Made by a program: the position numbers and the translations under genes | Notes under the pieces: generated by a model | Seen by the model: the letters and a program-made list of their open reading frames with translations, nothing else | What the model was told of the DNA's origin: nothing | The model's database searches: none | NCBI GenBank assembly: GCA_019694345.1 | Contig: JAIBCA010000128.1 | Coordinates: 1 to 46,040 of the forward strand | Direction of reading: 5' to 3' | Source of the DNA: Pyrinomonadaceae bacterium | GTDB taxonomy: Bacteria > Acidobacteriota > Blastocatellia > Pyrinomonadales > Pyrinomonadaceae | DNA length: 46,040 nucleotides | Part shown: piece after piece, positions 29,304 through 40,012 of the stretch | Layout of the letters: every line of letters starts with the position of its first letter | How positions within the stretch are numbered: position 1 is the first letter of the stretch

Positions 29304-30263
29304 TCATTGCCGGTCGTTCGTGATCTGTTTGTTCAACTGGACAATAAAGGATCGGATCGCAGTTGCCTCAGAGCTGTCAGGAAAGATTCGCAGAAATTCC
29401 TCGTAAACCGCGATGGCATCCTGAAATTTCTGCATTCGCTCGTAAACGAGCCCGAGCAACTGATAAATTACGACGGCATCCGGCGCTCCCGAAATCTGCT
29501 TGACCGAACGGTGGAGATACTTGGCGGCCTCCGTGTAGTTGGCCTGTTCTTCTTCAAAATTACCGGAACCGCCAAAGCCCTCGGCCTTTTCTTTAAATAG
29601 CAAGCCGAGTCCGGCAAGGGCTTCGGGTTGAAACCCTTTACCCTCAGTTATTGCACGCTGGAATGCTGCGATGGCCTTGTCCTCCTGCCCGAGGTCCTTG
29701 TGGATCCGGCCGAGAACGGCGGACGCCTCGGCGTACGCCGGACGGAGTTTGCGCGCCGCCGCTATGGCCCGTTCAGCGTCCTCGAGATCGCCGGTTTCTG
29801 ACTGGACTCTTGCCAGTGCAACAAAAGCCTCGGGATACGCAGGCCGCAGCTTGATCGCTTTCTTATAGGCCTCGATCGCCTGTTCGCGATCCACCAGCGT
29901 CAGGCGTTCGGCTTCCTGAAATGCGAGTTCAGCGGCGTCCGTTGTCTTGGTCAGATCGGCCCGGATCTCGCCCTTTTGCGCGGGTGCTATTGTCAGGACA
30001 CGCTCCTTGAATCCGTCGGCCCGAACGCGCACCGAATGCCCGCCCGTCGAGATCGTCCGGACATCGAGTTTGCCGTCTGCACCTGTTTTGCCGAATCGGA
30101 CGCCGTCGATCCATATCGTCGCATCGGGTACCGAAGCGATTCGGATGACACGAAACTGTGCGGCACCTGCTCTGGTCCGAACCTGCGAAATCCCCGGAAC
30201 CGCTGATATCGTCAAAAACAATAAGCTCATCGCCGCAATATATTCGATTAGCTGCTTCATCAC
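29304..30263 (-). CDS. Exported PEGA-domain and TPR-repeat protein
   Basis: 319 residues: signal peptide (about 1-26), a PEGA domain (about 38-100, IASVPDATIWIDGVRFGKTGADGKLDVRTISTGGHSVRV...), then at least four TPR units (about 110-310), such as AIEAYKKAIKLRPAYPEAFVALARV, DAERAIAAARKLRPAYAEASAVLG and AIAVYEEFLRIFPDSSEATAIRS. PEGA domains are found in surface proteins, TPRs mediate protein contacts; the protein is likely a periplasmic or outer-surface scaffold. ATG 30263 and 30260 are adjacent alternatives. It lies upstream of pilB on the same strand but is separated from it by the pil promoter. Specific role unknown. Confidence 0.85.
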   Translation of the reverse strand: MMKQLIEYIAAMSLLFLTISAVPGISQVRTRAGAAQFRVIRIASVPDATIWIDGVRFGKTGADGKLDVRTISTGGHSVRVRADGFKERVLTIAPAQKGEIRADLTKTTDAAELAFQEAERLTLVDREQAIEAYKKAIKLRPAYPEAFVALARVQSETGDLEDAERAIAAARKLRPAYAEASAVLGRIHKDLGQEDKAIAAFQRAITEGKGFQPEALAGLGLLFKEKAEGFGGSGNFEEEQANYTEAAKYLHRSVKQISGAPDAVVIYQLLGLVYERMQKFQDAIAVYEEFLRIFPDSSEATAIRSFIVQLNKQITNDRQ

Positions 30264-30302
30264 TTGATTCGACGCCGATGTGGCGTAACGCGTTGTTTCA
30301 AA

Positions 30303-31550
30303 CTAGCCTATCCGGCCAAAGTGGTCCGACACATCGATCTCGGTTATCGGATCGGGTATTCCGTCGCCGTCGGTATCGACCGTAAACAACATTTTTATGA
30401 AAGGCGGTGCGATCAGCGTTGTCGCAACGGCCATAAAGAGCACCGCCGCAAAAAAGTTCTTGCCGATCACACCCAACCCAAGGCCGATCTGTGCGACAAC
30501 GATGCCTACTTCGCCGCGGGGTACCATGCCGAAACCGACCTGAGCCATTTCGCGCCGTGATAAGCCCCACGCGCCGGCCCCGCAACCGACGATCTTGGTT
30601 ATTACGGCGACGAGTGTCAATACGATCGCAAATACTATGACCGATACTTCACGAAACACAGATACGTCTAGCTGCATGCCTATATTCACCAGAAAGAAAG
30701 GCACTAAAAACTCGGTGACGCCGGTCGTCAACTGATGCATCTTTTTGTTGTCCTCGGTCGCCTCTGCCATTGCGATTCCCGCCAGAAAGGCGCCGATGAT
30801 CGCCGCAACGCCAATGTAGGCCGATGCTACAGACAATCCGAGGCAGAGTATCATCCCAATTGCAAAGAATGGCCGTTCCAGACGCGATCGGGCAAACATC
30901 GGCGCCAGTCGATTGATCAACCGCGAACCCACAATAGCGACAAGCAGTGTAAAAACTAATGCCGCACCCGCAGTTTTTGCGAGGCCCGCAATGCTCACGC
31001 TCCCCTGACTGACCGACGAAACGATCGAAAGAATGATCAGGCCGAGAATGTCGTCTATGACGGCCGCACCGAGTATTATCCGCGAAGTTTCAGTGTCAAG
31101 AAGCCCCATCGACCCGAGCACTCGGGCAGTTATGCCAACTGATGTGGCGACGAGTGCCGCGGCGATGAACATCGACTCGAGAAACGATCCGCCCCAGGCA
31201 AGCGCGATCAAATAACCAGCGGCAAATGGCAGTAGGACGCCGGCCACGGCGACCATCGCCGCCCGGCGGCCGACCTGAAATATAGATTGTGGTTTGGTTT
31301 CGAGCCCGACATTGAATAAGAGAAATATGACGCCAAACTCCGCCAGCACACTGATCATGTCCGATGGCTCGACCCATCTGAGCAGACTTGGGCCAACGAT
31401 GACGCCGGCCAGGATCTCGCCGACCACGGCCGGCTGTTTAAGCCGCTCGAACACTTCGGCCATTAGTTTGGCCGCGGCGAGCATTATGAACAGGTCGAGT
31501 AGAATGGCGGTATGCTCGACGTTTGCACCAAGAACGAAGGGAATATTCAT
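30303..31550 (-). CDS. Kef-type cation:proton antiporter (CPA2) with a Ca-binding-like tail
   Basis: 415-residue membrane antiporter of the CPA2 family exchanging Na+ or K+ for H+. About 12-13 membrane helices; signatures include RLKQPAVVGEILAGVIVGPSLL, EFGVIFLLFNVGLETK, ILGAAVIDDILGLIILSIV (paired Asp of the ion site) and GMVPRGEVGIVVAQIGLGLG. No TrkA-N regulatory domain follows; the protein instead ends, right after the last helix (PPFIKMLF), with about 25 residues starting TVDTDGDGIPDP, an EF-hand/thrombospondin type 3-like loop. The gene precedes the PEGA-TPR gene by 39 bases and may share its transcript. Ion specificity unknown. Confidence 0.9.
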   Translation of the reverse strand: MNIPFVLGANVEHTAILLDLFIMLAAAKLMAEVFERLKQPAVVGEILAGVIVGPSLLRWVEPSDMISVLAEFGVIFLLFNVGLETKPQSIFQVGRRAAMVAVAGVLLPFAAGYLIALAWGGSFLESMFIAAALVATSVGITARVLGSMGLLDTETSRIILGAAVIDDILGLIILSIVSSVSQGSVSIAGLAKTAGAALVFTLLVAIVGSRLINRLAPMFARSRLERPFFAIGMILCLGLSVASAYIGVAAIIGAFLAGIAMAEATEDNKKMHQLTTGVTEFLVPFFLVNIGMQLDVSVFREVSVIVFAIVLTLVAVITKIVGCGAGAWGLSRREMAQVGFGMVPRGEVGIVVAQIGLGLGVIGKNFFAAVLFMAVATTLIAPPFIKMLFTVDTDGDGIPDPITEIDVSDHFGRIG

Positions 31551-31657
31551 AAATGTACGGGCCGTTGGTACTTAAATATTAGTTCCTCCGGACTCGTTTG
31601 TGAACCAGGCTCAGCCGGCGGGCCGCAGACGTCACTGAATACCCCTATCGTCGGTAC

Positions 31658-31685
31658 TTGATTTTTTCGATAGCCGATCTATAAT
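31658..31685 (+). promoter_or_regulatory. Promoter of the tRNA gene
   Basis: TTGATT (31658-31663), a 16-base spacer and a perfect TATAAT (31680-31685) lie just upstream of the tRNA; transcription would start about 5 bases before its mature 5' end. Confidence 0.8.
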
Positions 31686-31696
31686 CAAGAGTTCGT

Positions 31697-31773
31697 GGCT
31701 GGGTAGCTCAGCTGGTTAGAGCGCGGGATTCATAACCCCGAGGTCGGGAGTTCAAGTCTCCCCCCCGCCACCA
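31697..31773 (+). tRNA. tRNA-Met (anticodon CAT), elongator type, encoded CCA
   Basis: The 77-base cloverleaf reads: acceptor GGCTGGG (31697-31703), D-arm GCTC...GAGC, anticodon loop TTCATAA (31731-31733 = CAT), 5-base variable loop, T-arm GGGAG-TTCAAGT-CTCCC, acceptor CCCCGCC, A73 and encoded CCA. The paired first base G1-C72 argues against initiator tRNA. Two pairs are imperfect: U4-C69 in the acceptor and A31-C39 at the base of the anticodon loop. A tilS-modified tRNA-Ile2 (also CAT) cannot be fully excluded; acceptor identity bases G2-C71, C3-G70 and U4 favour methionine. Own promoter and terminator. Confidence 0.92.
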
Positions 31774-31789
31774 CGACCTGGAGATATAT

Positions 31790-31816
31790 AAGGCGGCTTG
31801 GGAGGCCGCCTTTTTT
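31790..31816 (+). terminator. Intrinsic terminator of the tRNA unit
   Basis: AAGGCGGC (31790-31797) pairs with GCCGCCTT (31805-31812) around a 7-base loop, ending in six T (31811-31816), 16 bases after the tRNA CCA end. Confidence 0.9.
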
Positions 31817-31902
31817 CGTTTATTGCGGGCGGATCAAGAACAATTACCTTAATACCCAAAATGCCCAAGGTATCGGCAGTGTCTGGCCGGATCCGTAATA
31901 GA

Positions 31903-32409
31903 TCATAAGATCTTAGCCCGCAGTGACCTTATCCAACGGTAAGGAGCCTTTACCACCGACAGGGATCTGGAGATAAATGACCGCTTGTTTGGTGTTCTTA
32001 CCGAGCGATCTTCAGTCATATTGATCGCTGGGTCCGGATGTGACGCCGACCGCTTTGCGGTTCGCGTATCCCCCACCGAAATGACTACGGGCTCCAACCT
32101 GCCCGCGATCATCGGTAGGGGGGCGTTCGCCGAAACAGTCGGAACCTCGCGACGGCCAGCCTTCGCGACGCGGCTCCCGGCGGAATATGGATGTCGGCGT
32201 ATGGTTGAAGCTCCAATATTCAGGAGGTCAGCATTATCAGGTCCCGTAGATCCAACATCGGCGATCATGTCGATAGCGTCCGGTGTCAGCTCTGACACGA
32301 TCGGCTTCGCCATTGCATCATTCTCCGTTTTTCGGTCTACCGAGGTCAGCCAAATGAACCCGGCTTGGATCACCAATATGACGAAAATCCCCAAGATTAC
32401 TTTTTTCAT
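31903..32409 (-). CDS. Small membrane-anchored or exported protein of unknown function
   Basis: Not recognised. 168 residues from ATG 32409, chosen because GGAG lies 6 bases upstream; an in-frame ATG 6 bases earlier has no spacing. The N-terminus is one hydrophobic helix (MKKVILGIFVILVIQAGFIW), either an uncleaved anchor or a signal peptide. The rest is polar, with basic patches and a Lys/Arg-rich C-terminus (SVVKAPYRWIRSLRAKIL). The opposite strand also has a long open frame here (31985-32464), but lacks a signal sequence and ribosome-binding site; the minus-strand reading is preferred. It is isolated between the tRNA and thiC. The upstream gap 32410-32667 has no clear promoter for it. Confidence 0.5.
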   Translation of the reverse strand: MKKVILGIFVILVIQAGFIWLTSVDRKTENDAMAKPIVSELTPDAIDMIADVGSTGPDNADLLNIGASTIRRHPYSAGSRVAKAGRREVPTVSANAPLPMIAGRLEPVVISVGDTRTAKRSASHPDPAINMTEDRSVRTPNKRSFISRSLSVVKAPYRWIRSLRAKIL

Positions 32410-32648
32410 GGCCATCTCCGAACCGAGACTACTGTTGTTCAATGATAAACACTCGTGGTTTTAGAATATCATTGGCAGAAAATGGTTGCCGCCCATCGTC
32501 AACTTTGGCGGTCAGGTGAAATTCAAATCCCGCCTAACCCAGCGGTCGCTAGCCGTCAGCCGAGAGTTACCGATCGACAAAAGGCGCACCGTCAGTGGGC
32601 GAAAAGCCACCTTAATGGTTGAGGCAAGCAAATCGGCCGGATTTTAGC

Positions 32649-32654
32649 TACAAT
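32649..32654 (+). promoter_or_regulatory. Candidate -10 box for the thiC leader
   Basis: TACAAT at 32649-32654, followed about 14 bases later by the riboswitch. No acceptable -35 sits at normal spacing: TTGAGG at 32619-32624 is 24 bases away. The rest of 32410-32648 holds no gene or structure I can support. Confidence 0.35.
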
Positions 32655-32667
32655 CGTGAAACGCAAG

Positions 32668-34762
<2,095 letters not shown>

Positions 34763-34861
34763 ATCATCTGATCTGAAACGAAAAATTTTTACTCGCAAGA
34801 GGTGAATCTTCGAGCGATTAGTTGTAAAATCATACGATCGTTTTTTTTGAGGTGAAATGAA

Positions 34862-36346
34862 TTGAGAATATTTTTGACTGTGATCGCAGCTTTGGTCTTC
34901 GTTTTGGGCACTTTCGGGCAAGAAGTAGTAAAAGATTCCAACGCCAAAACACCGAGTTATGAAGACATCTATCGTGAATTTAAGGAGTTTGTAAAAGACT
35001 CGCAATCAGACTTTGCATCTATTCGCGGAAGTAAATTATCTCAAAATTCCAGCGAGATCGAATATGCAGTAACAAAGAGGTATTTTCAGTCCGCCGGATT
35101 TACATCCGTGTTGATCTATTATGGCAGCGAAATGAAATACGAACTTGCGTTTTATACAAATCAATCCGGCAACCCCGCGCAAAAACAAACAACCAACGCC
35201 CTGATCGAACTATTCAAGTATTATCTGCTGAAAGAAGTCGGTTCGATGAGCGACGCAAATTATGGCGATTATGCTGCTCTTTACGACGGCAAGATCATTT
35301 CGATGCTGGACGCAAAGCTGACGAGCAGCGGCAATTTCAAAGCGATGCGTTTTTTCTCAAATCCGGCAGCCTGGACCTCGATCAACAACAAACTTTCTAA
35401 AGTAGATACAGGAATACTGGGCTTGACCGTCGTTAACCGCAGTGTTGGGCTCGACAAAGCGGTCGGTGAAATGAATAAGGTGTTCGCAGACTCAAAAAAG
35501 ACACCGGTCACGGCCAATACTTCGAGCAATTACATGAATCTGCTCAACCAATGCGAAGAAAATGTCAAAAGAGAGGATCATGCCAAAACGGTTGAGGTTT
35601 GCAGCGAGGCGATAAAGTTAGATCCGAATGACGCAAGAACTCGCAATGCACGCGGAACAGCCTATTATTTTTTGCCTGACAAACCGATGACCGCCCAGGA
35701 GCGGTTGTTAAATTCGCCGAATAAGAACAAACGTTTGGCAATTGCCGATCTCGAGCTTGCCACTAAACTCGATCCGAAAAATGCTGATTATTTTTACGCT
35801 CTCGGGATGGCTCAACTAGGTGCGCTAGAGAGCGACAAAATGGACGCGGCGGCTAAGAGCTTTACCGAAGTTTTGCGTCTCAACAGTTCTGATCCGGACG
35901 CCTATCTCTATCGGGCGGAAGCAAATCGGATCTATAACAATCCTTCGGAATCGCTCGAAGATTCTATAAAGAAAACTCACAGGAGCCGAGACCGTAAACG
36001 TTCCGCAATTTCGGATTACACTACTTATTTGCAGTCCAACGCTAATAACGCCAATGCTCTGATGGGCCGCGGTTTGGTCTATATCGAGTTAGGATTGTAT
36101 GACGGTCATAACTACGAATTGGGAATTGCTGATCTGACCAAGGTAATTGACCAAGGCAAAAATATTGAAAAGATCTATCTTGCTCGCGGCACTGCCTATA
36201 TCGAAACAGGTAAATTTTCGCTGGCACTTGATGATCTGAACAGGGCCTTAAAGCTCCACGATTCTGTCAAACAACCGCAATTGGATCTGGCCCGTCAAGA
36301 GATCTTAGGCGAGATCGAAAGAGCCAAAAAAGGATCGGTAAGATGA
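34862..36346 (+). CDS. Exported TPR-repeat protein, cargo module 1 (paralogue of the gene at 40013)
   Basis: 494-residue secreted protein. The start is TTG at 34862, supported by GAGGTG 7 bases upstream and because the paralogue at 40013 starts MRI at the same point; signal peptide RIFLTVIAALVFVLGTFGQ. Residues about 25-210 are a domain shared only with the paralogue (DFASIRGSKLSQNSSEIEYAV against DFAAIRGKEISRDEKEIVYAV). Residues about 225-480 hold several TPR units (KTVEVCSEAIKLDPNDARTRNARG, AIADLELATKLDPKNADYFYALG, DLTKVIDQGKNIEKIYLARG). Both paralogues end EIL-x-EIE-x-AKKG. Base use is AT-richer than the genes before thiC. One base separates it from the next gene. Function unknown. Confidence 0.85.
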   Translation: MRIFLTVIAALVFVLGTFGQEVVKDSNAKTPSYEDIYREFKEFVKDSQSDFASIRGSKLSQNSSEIEYAVTKRYFQSAGFTSVLIYYGSEMKYELAFYTNQSGNPAQKQTTNALIELFKYYLLKEVGSMSDANYGDYAALYDGKIISMLDAKLTSSGNFKAMRFFSNPAAWTSINNKLSKVDTGILGLTVVNRSVGLDKAVGEMNKVFADSKKTPVTANTSSNYMNLLNQCEENVKREDHAKTVEVCSEAIKLDPNDARTRNARGTAYYFLPDKPMTAQERLLNSPNKNKRLAIADLELATKLDPKNADYFYALGMAQLGALESDKMDAAAKSFTEVLRLNSSDPDAYLYRAEANRIYNNPSESLEDSIKKTHRSRDRKRSAISDYTTYLQSNANNANALMGRGLVYIELGLYDGHNYELGIADLTKVIDQGKNIEKIYLARGTAYIETGKFSLALDDLNRALKLHDSVKQPQLDLARQEILGEIERAKKGSVR

Positions 36347-36347
36347 A

Positions 36348-38312
36348 ATGATGAAGAACATATCAATCAGAATTTTGCCCCTGTGCCTATGCCTGGGCAT
36401 ACTTGCATCAAATGTTTTGAGTCAATTTAATATTGACGACTATTCTGTTACGACTGACAAAAGTAAGAACGAAACTGTAATCACACGAAAAAACCGTGAT
36501 TTTTACTGGCCGAGTCATATTCTTCCGTTTGACGCTTTTCATATTTTTCCGACCGGCGATGGCAAGAATGTTGTAGTGCTGATGAAGCCATCGCAAAGCG
36601 AGATCGGTCTTTACCAAAATGAAAGAATGGTCATTTGGAATATTGAAACGGGACAGCGGGACGCAGTCTCTCAAAGGTCGCTGATCGGCTTTTTCCCGAA
36701 TCCAAATTCTGACTATGCCGAGCGTCTAAACTATTTTCAACGCGATTACAACGCAGACAATATGAAAGCCGGAAACCCGAAACTCTTTTATGATTTTGAG
36801 AACCACAAGATCACGGGTATTTGGGAGGTCAGCCAAAATGACGGTAAATATACACTTCGCGATGAACTCAACAAACAAAGTATCAGCTTTACGCCGAATT
36901 TGAAGGACGATAAGAAAGTTTCAGTTTCAAGCCGCGATGCCGTTGCGTTTGACGAAAAAAATCTGATCGCGTGGTATCCGCAAGAGATCTTAAAAAGTGA
37001 CGGGAAGTTTCTTTTCCGGATCGTAAAGGTTGATTACAGATCAAAAACGGCGACGATCATTTATCAAAATGAGTTTCCTACATTCAGCTTTGACTACCGA
37101 AGCCATTACGAAATGGGAAACGATTATTTGCTCCATCGTTTTGAAAACGTCGGCATGAAAGTTTTCTCTTTGACCGACAATTCTCGACCGATCCATGAAA
37201 TTCCTGATGCGGCGTGGAGATCTTTGGAAACGCAGTTCGGCGTTTTTCAATGCTACAACGACGGCGAATTTTATTTTGCGAAATATGATTCAGGCTTTTA
37301 TGTTCTGACAGTTGTTTCCGCCGCAAACATCGGCAATTTCAGGACTTATAAATATCGCTCATCAAAATTCGATAATCGTGATGAGACCGGCTCCGATTTT
37401 TTGATCGCCGGGCGGAACCGCGGCGAAATTGTTCGGACGGTAAAATTCTCCGGTGTCACTAATTTAGTGTTCTCAAAACTATCGCGGGACGATATCGGCA
37501 ATACAAAAGTTGCCGATTTCGATAGCAGCGCGGTTTATGATCAACGCCTTGCCGAAGTCCGAAAGAAAAAAGCAGAACAAAAGGCAGAAGAAGACCGACA
37601 GGCTCGAATTGCCGAAGAAAAGCGTCAACAGGAACGTGAAGCCGCAGAGTTGGCCGAATTAAAGTTCCTTGCGGATCTGAGACAAAACAATCCAAAACGA
37701 TTTGCGCTGCTTCAGCAAGCGATAAACGAGAATGATTCGGAAGCCGTCAAACTGCTGGTCGCCGGACTCAGGGAAATTCGTTTTGACGGCCCGGCCGAGA
37801 ACTTTGACGGAAATTTTTCGGGAGCTGTCCTTTATCTAAGAGTTGCTTCGCCAAAATTGGATGTCGGATTGATCGACAACAAACTCAGCATGAGGATATC
37901 CCGGCCCAATCAACTCGTTTTGGTTCCCGCCAACCGAAACAATAGTGACGGGAGAGAGGCAACATCAAAAGAGAATAAAGCCTTCGATGTCGATATCTAC
38001 GCCACCTATTCGATCTTCTTTTCCGGAAAGAAGATCACTCCTTTGCTGACTGATAGTATTACGTTCAGGAACGGTTGGAATAAATTGGTGACCGGTATCA
38101 ACCTGGCGTGCAACTGCCGGGCACAACCGAGCGATTTTCAGAAGGGTTTTGACCTAAGCGATGAATTGGCCGATCTCGAAAGCGTTGAGGTCGAAAGCAT
38201 AGATTGGCATGGACGTATCACCATCCGAATAGTTACAAAACGCGGCAGTAGCTGGTCGTTTTCGGGTGTAACTACTAGTTATCAGAGTAGTTCTTCGGCT
38301 GCTTCTACTTAG
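36348..38312 (+). CDS. Exported 654-residue protein of unknown function, cargo module 1
   Basis: Not recognised. Signal peptide MMKNISIRILPLCLCLGILASNVLSQ (ATG 36348 or 36351). The N-terminal 400 residues are beta-rich, possibly propeller-like (PTGDGKNVVVLMKPSQSEIGLY, MVIWNIETGQRD, NLIAWYPQEIL). Residues about 400-440 are a charged coiled coil rich in Lys, Glu, Arg and Ala (RKKKAEQKAEEDRQARIAEE). The C-terminal 200 residues form another domain (FDGNFSGAVLYLRVAS ... GWNKLVTGINLACNC). It begins 1 base after the TPR gene stop and is almost certainly cotranscribed. The stop codon (38310-38312) is immediately followed, in the same frame, by a thiC 3' remnant. AT-rich relative to neighbours upstream of thiC. 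Confidence 0.8.
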   Translation: MMKNISIRILPLCLCLGILASNVLSQFNIDDYSVTTDKSKNETVITRKNRDFYWPSHILPFDAFHIFPTGDGKNVVVLMKPSQSEIGLYQNERMVIWNIETGQRDAVSQRSLIGFFPNPNSDYAERLNYFQRDYNADNMKAGNPKLFYDFENHKITGIWEVSQNDGKYTLRDELNKQSISFTPNLKDDKKVSVSSRDAVAFDEKNLIAWYPQEILKSDGKFLFRIVKVDYRSKTATIIYQNEFPTFSFDYRSHYEMGNDYLLHRFENVGMKVFSLTDNSRPIHEIPDAAWRSLETQFGVFQCYNDGEFYFAKYDSGFYVLTVVSAANIGNFRTYKYRSSKFDNRDETGSDFLIAGRNRGEIVRTVKFSGVTNLVFSKLSRDDIGNTKVADFDSSAVYDQRLAEVRKKKAEQKAEEDRQARIAEEKRQQEREAAELAELKFLADLRQNNPKRFALLQQAINENDSEAVKLLVAGLREIRFDGPAENFDGNFSGAVLYLRVASPKLDVGLIDNKLSMRISRPNQLVLVPANRNNSDGREATSKENKAFDVDIYATYSIFFSGKKITPLLTDSITFRNGWNKLVTGINLACNCRAQPSDFQKGFDLSDELADLESVEVESIDWHGRITIRIVTKRGSSWSFSGVTTSYQSSSSAAST

Positions 38313-38786
<474 letters not shown>

Positions 38787-38809
38787 CCACAAGCTCACGA
38801 TCAACGTGT

Positions 38810-39370
38810 ATGGAAGATGAACTATTTGACAGAATTGATTTTGCTCAAGATCCGCCGATATATGCGGAATTTGAGAACTGTAGGTTTAATAAATGCAATT
38901 TTACTGAGGCCGACCTTTCCGAGTTCAAGTTTGTCGACTGTGGTTTTAACGACTGCAATTTGAGTTTGGCAAAACTTATCGATACAGTTTGGCGTGACGT
39001 GATTTTCAGTAATTGTAAAATGCTGGGACTTGGCTTTGACGTTTGCAACAAGTTCGGGCTGTCCTTTTCATTTGATGGCTGCTCGTTGGCACACTCTACG
39101 TTTCACAATACAAAGATCAAAAATACCGTCTTCAAAAACACACATCTGCAGGAGGTTGACTTTTCCGGATGCGACCTATCCGGAGCAGTCTTCGATAATT
39201 GTGATCTACGTAACGCTGCTTTTGACCAAACGAATCTGGAGCGGGCGGACTTTCGTACGGCTTATAACTACTCCATTGATCCAGATAGCAACAAGATCAA
39301 GATGGCGAGATTCTCGATCTCCGGCGTAAGCGGCCTTTTGAAAAAATACAATATCGAAATCGAACGATGA
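38810..39370 (+). CDS. Pentapeptide-repeat protein, cargo module 2
   Basis: 186-residue cytoplasmic protein made largely of pentapeptide repeats with central Phe/Leu every five residues: FENCRFNKCNFTEADLSEFKF, FNDCNLSLAKL, FSFDGCSLAHSTFHNT, FSGCDLSGAVFDNCDLRNAAF, NLERADF. The pattern and length resemble the McbG/Qnr/MfpA group, right-handed beta-helices that mimic DNA and protect or inhibit DNA gyrase. ATG 38810 begins 23 bases after the thiC remnant stop; no strong Shine-Dalgarno is seen. The final TGA overlaps the ATG of the GyrI-like gene (ATGA), implying coupled translation. A gyrase connection is inference from the family and the partner gene. Confidence 0.85.
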   Translation: MEDELFDRIDFAQDPPIYAEFENCRFNKCNFTEADLSEFKFVDCGFNDCNLSLAKLIDTVWRDVIFSNCKMLGLGFDVCNKFGLSFSFDGCSLAHSTFHNTKIKNTVFKNTHLQEVDFSGCDLSGAVFDNCDLRNAAFDQTNLERADFRTAYNYSIDPDSNKIKMARFSISGVSGLLKKYNIEIER

Positions 39371-39840
39371 AACCACGAATAGAGATCTCCGGTGAGAAGA
39401 GGTTGGTCGGCATGAAATTGGTGATGAGTTTGGCTAATTACAACATCGGCGAACTCTGGCGGAGCTTTTTGCCCAGACGCGGAGAAATAAGAAATAACCT
39501 GACGGATGAACTAATTTCCATGGTGATCTATCCGCCGGGATATTTTGAGGACTTTAATCCTCTGAACGAGTTTGTAAGATGGGCGACGGTTGAGGTTTCA
39601 AATTTTGAACACATCCCAAGCGAAATGGAAAAATATACGCTGGATAGTGGGCTTTACGCAGTATTTGATCACAAGGGCTCGGACGCGAACTCCGTTTTCC
39701 AATATATTTTCAGCAGTTGGCTGCCAAATTCCGACTTTCAATTAGACGAAAGGCCGCATTTTGAAGTCTTGGGCGAAAAATATAAAAACAATGACCCGAA
39801 CTCTGAAGAAGAGATCTGGATCCCTATAAAATCAAATTAG
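39367..39840 (+). CDS. GyrI-like / AraC-type effector-binding domain protein, cargo module 2
   Basis: 157-residue cytoplasmic protein with the features of the GyrI-like (SbmC, Rob/BmrR effector-binding) fold: RLVGMKLVMSLANYNIGELWRSFLPRRGEI at the N-terminus, DSGLYAVFDHKGSDANSVFQYIFSSWLPNS in the middle, and RPHFEVLGEKYKNNDPNSEEEIWIPI at the end. It is a stand-alone domain without a DNA-binding part. Members either inhibit or protect gyrase (SbmC) or bind lipophilic cations and drugs; the integron cassette protein Cass2 is a stand-alone example. ATGA overlap with the pentapeptide-repeat gene. Ends 14 bases before the second thiC remnant. Ligand unknown. Confidence 0.8.
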   Translation: MKPRIEISGEKRLVGMKLVMSLANYNIGELWRSFLPRRGEIRNNLTDELISMVIYPPGYFEDFNPLNEFVRWATVEVSNFEHIPSEMEKYTLDSGLYAVFDHKGSDANSVFQYIFSSWLPNSDFQLDERPHFEVLGEKYKNNDPNSEEEIWIPIKSN

Positions 39841-39854
39841 TGAAAGTACCTTTG

Positions 39855-39949
39855 TTGTCGGCATGAGCGAAAAAGCCAAAGAGTTCGTCGCAACCGGCAG
39901 CGAGATCTATCACGGCAATCTGCCGGATGGAGCGAAAGAACATCATTAG
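39855..39949 (+). pseudogene. thiC 3'-end remnant 2 (about 95 bp)
   Basis: Begins at GTTGTCGGCATGAGCG and reads [31 protein letters not shown], stop, in the thiC frame with an intact TAG at 39947-39949. It starts 14 bases after the stop of the GyrI-like gene. Its tail is closer to remnant 3 than to thiC itself. Confidence 0.88.
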
Positions 39950-40012
39950 GAACTTCATGAAATGAGGGACTTCTACCTTTTTTGCACCGAATTGATGTTT
40001 GTATGTAAGGTT

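Noticed and set aside
31985..32464. Plus-strand 159-codon frame opposite the small membrane protein
   Set aside because: No signal peptide, motif or ribosome-binding site, whereas the minus-strand frame has GGAG spacing and a hydrophobic N-terminus.
32619..32654. Full sigma70 promoter for thiC using TTGAGG and TACAAT
   Set aside because: Spacing of 24 bases is too long; only the -10 is kept, with low confidence.
34841..34848. Run of eight T as an intrinsic terminator after thiC
   Set aside because: No adequate GC-rich stem precedes it; only a short ACGATCGT palindrome.
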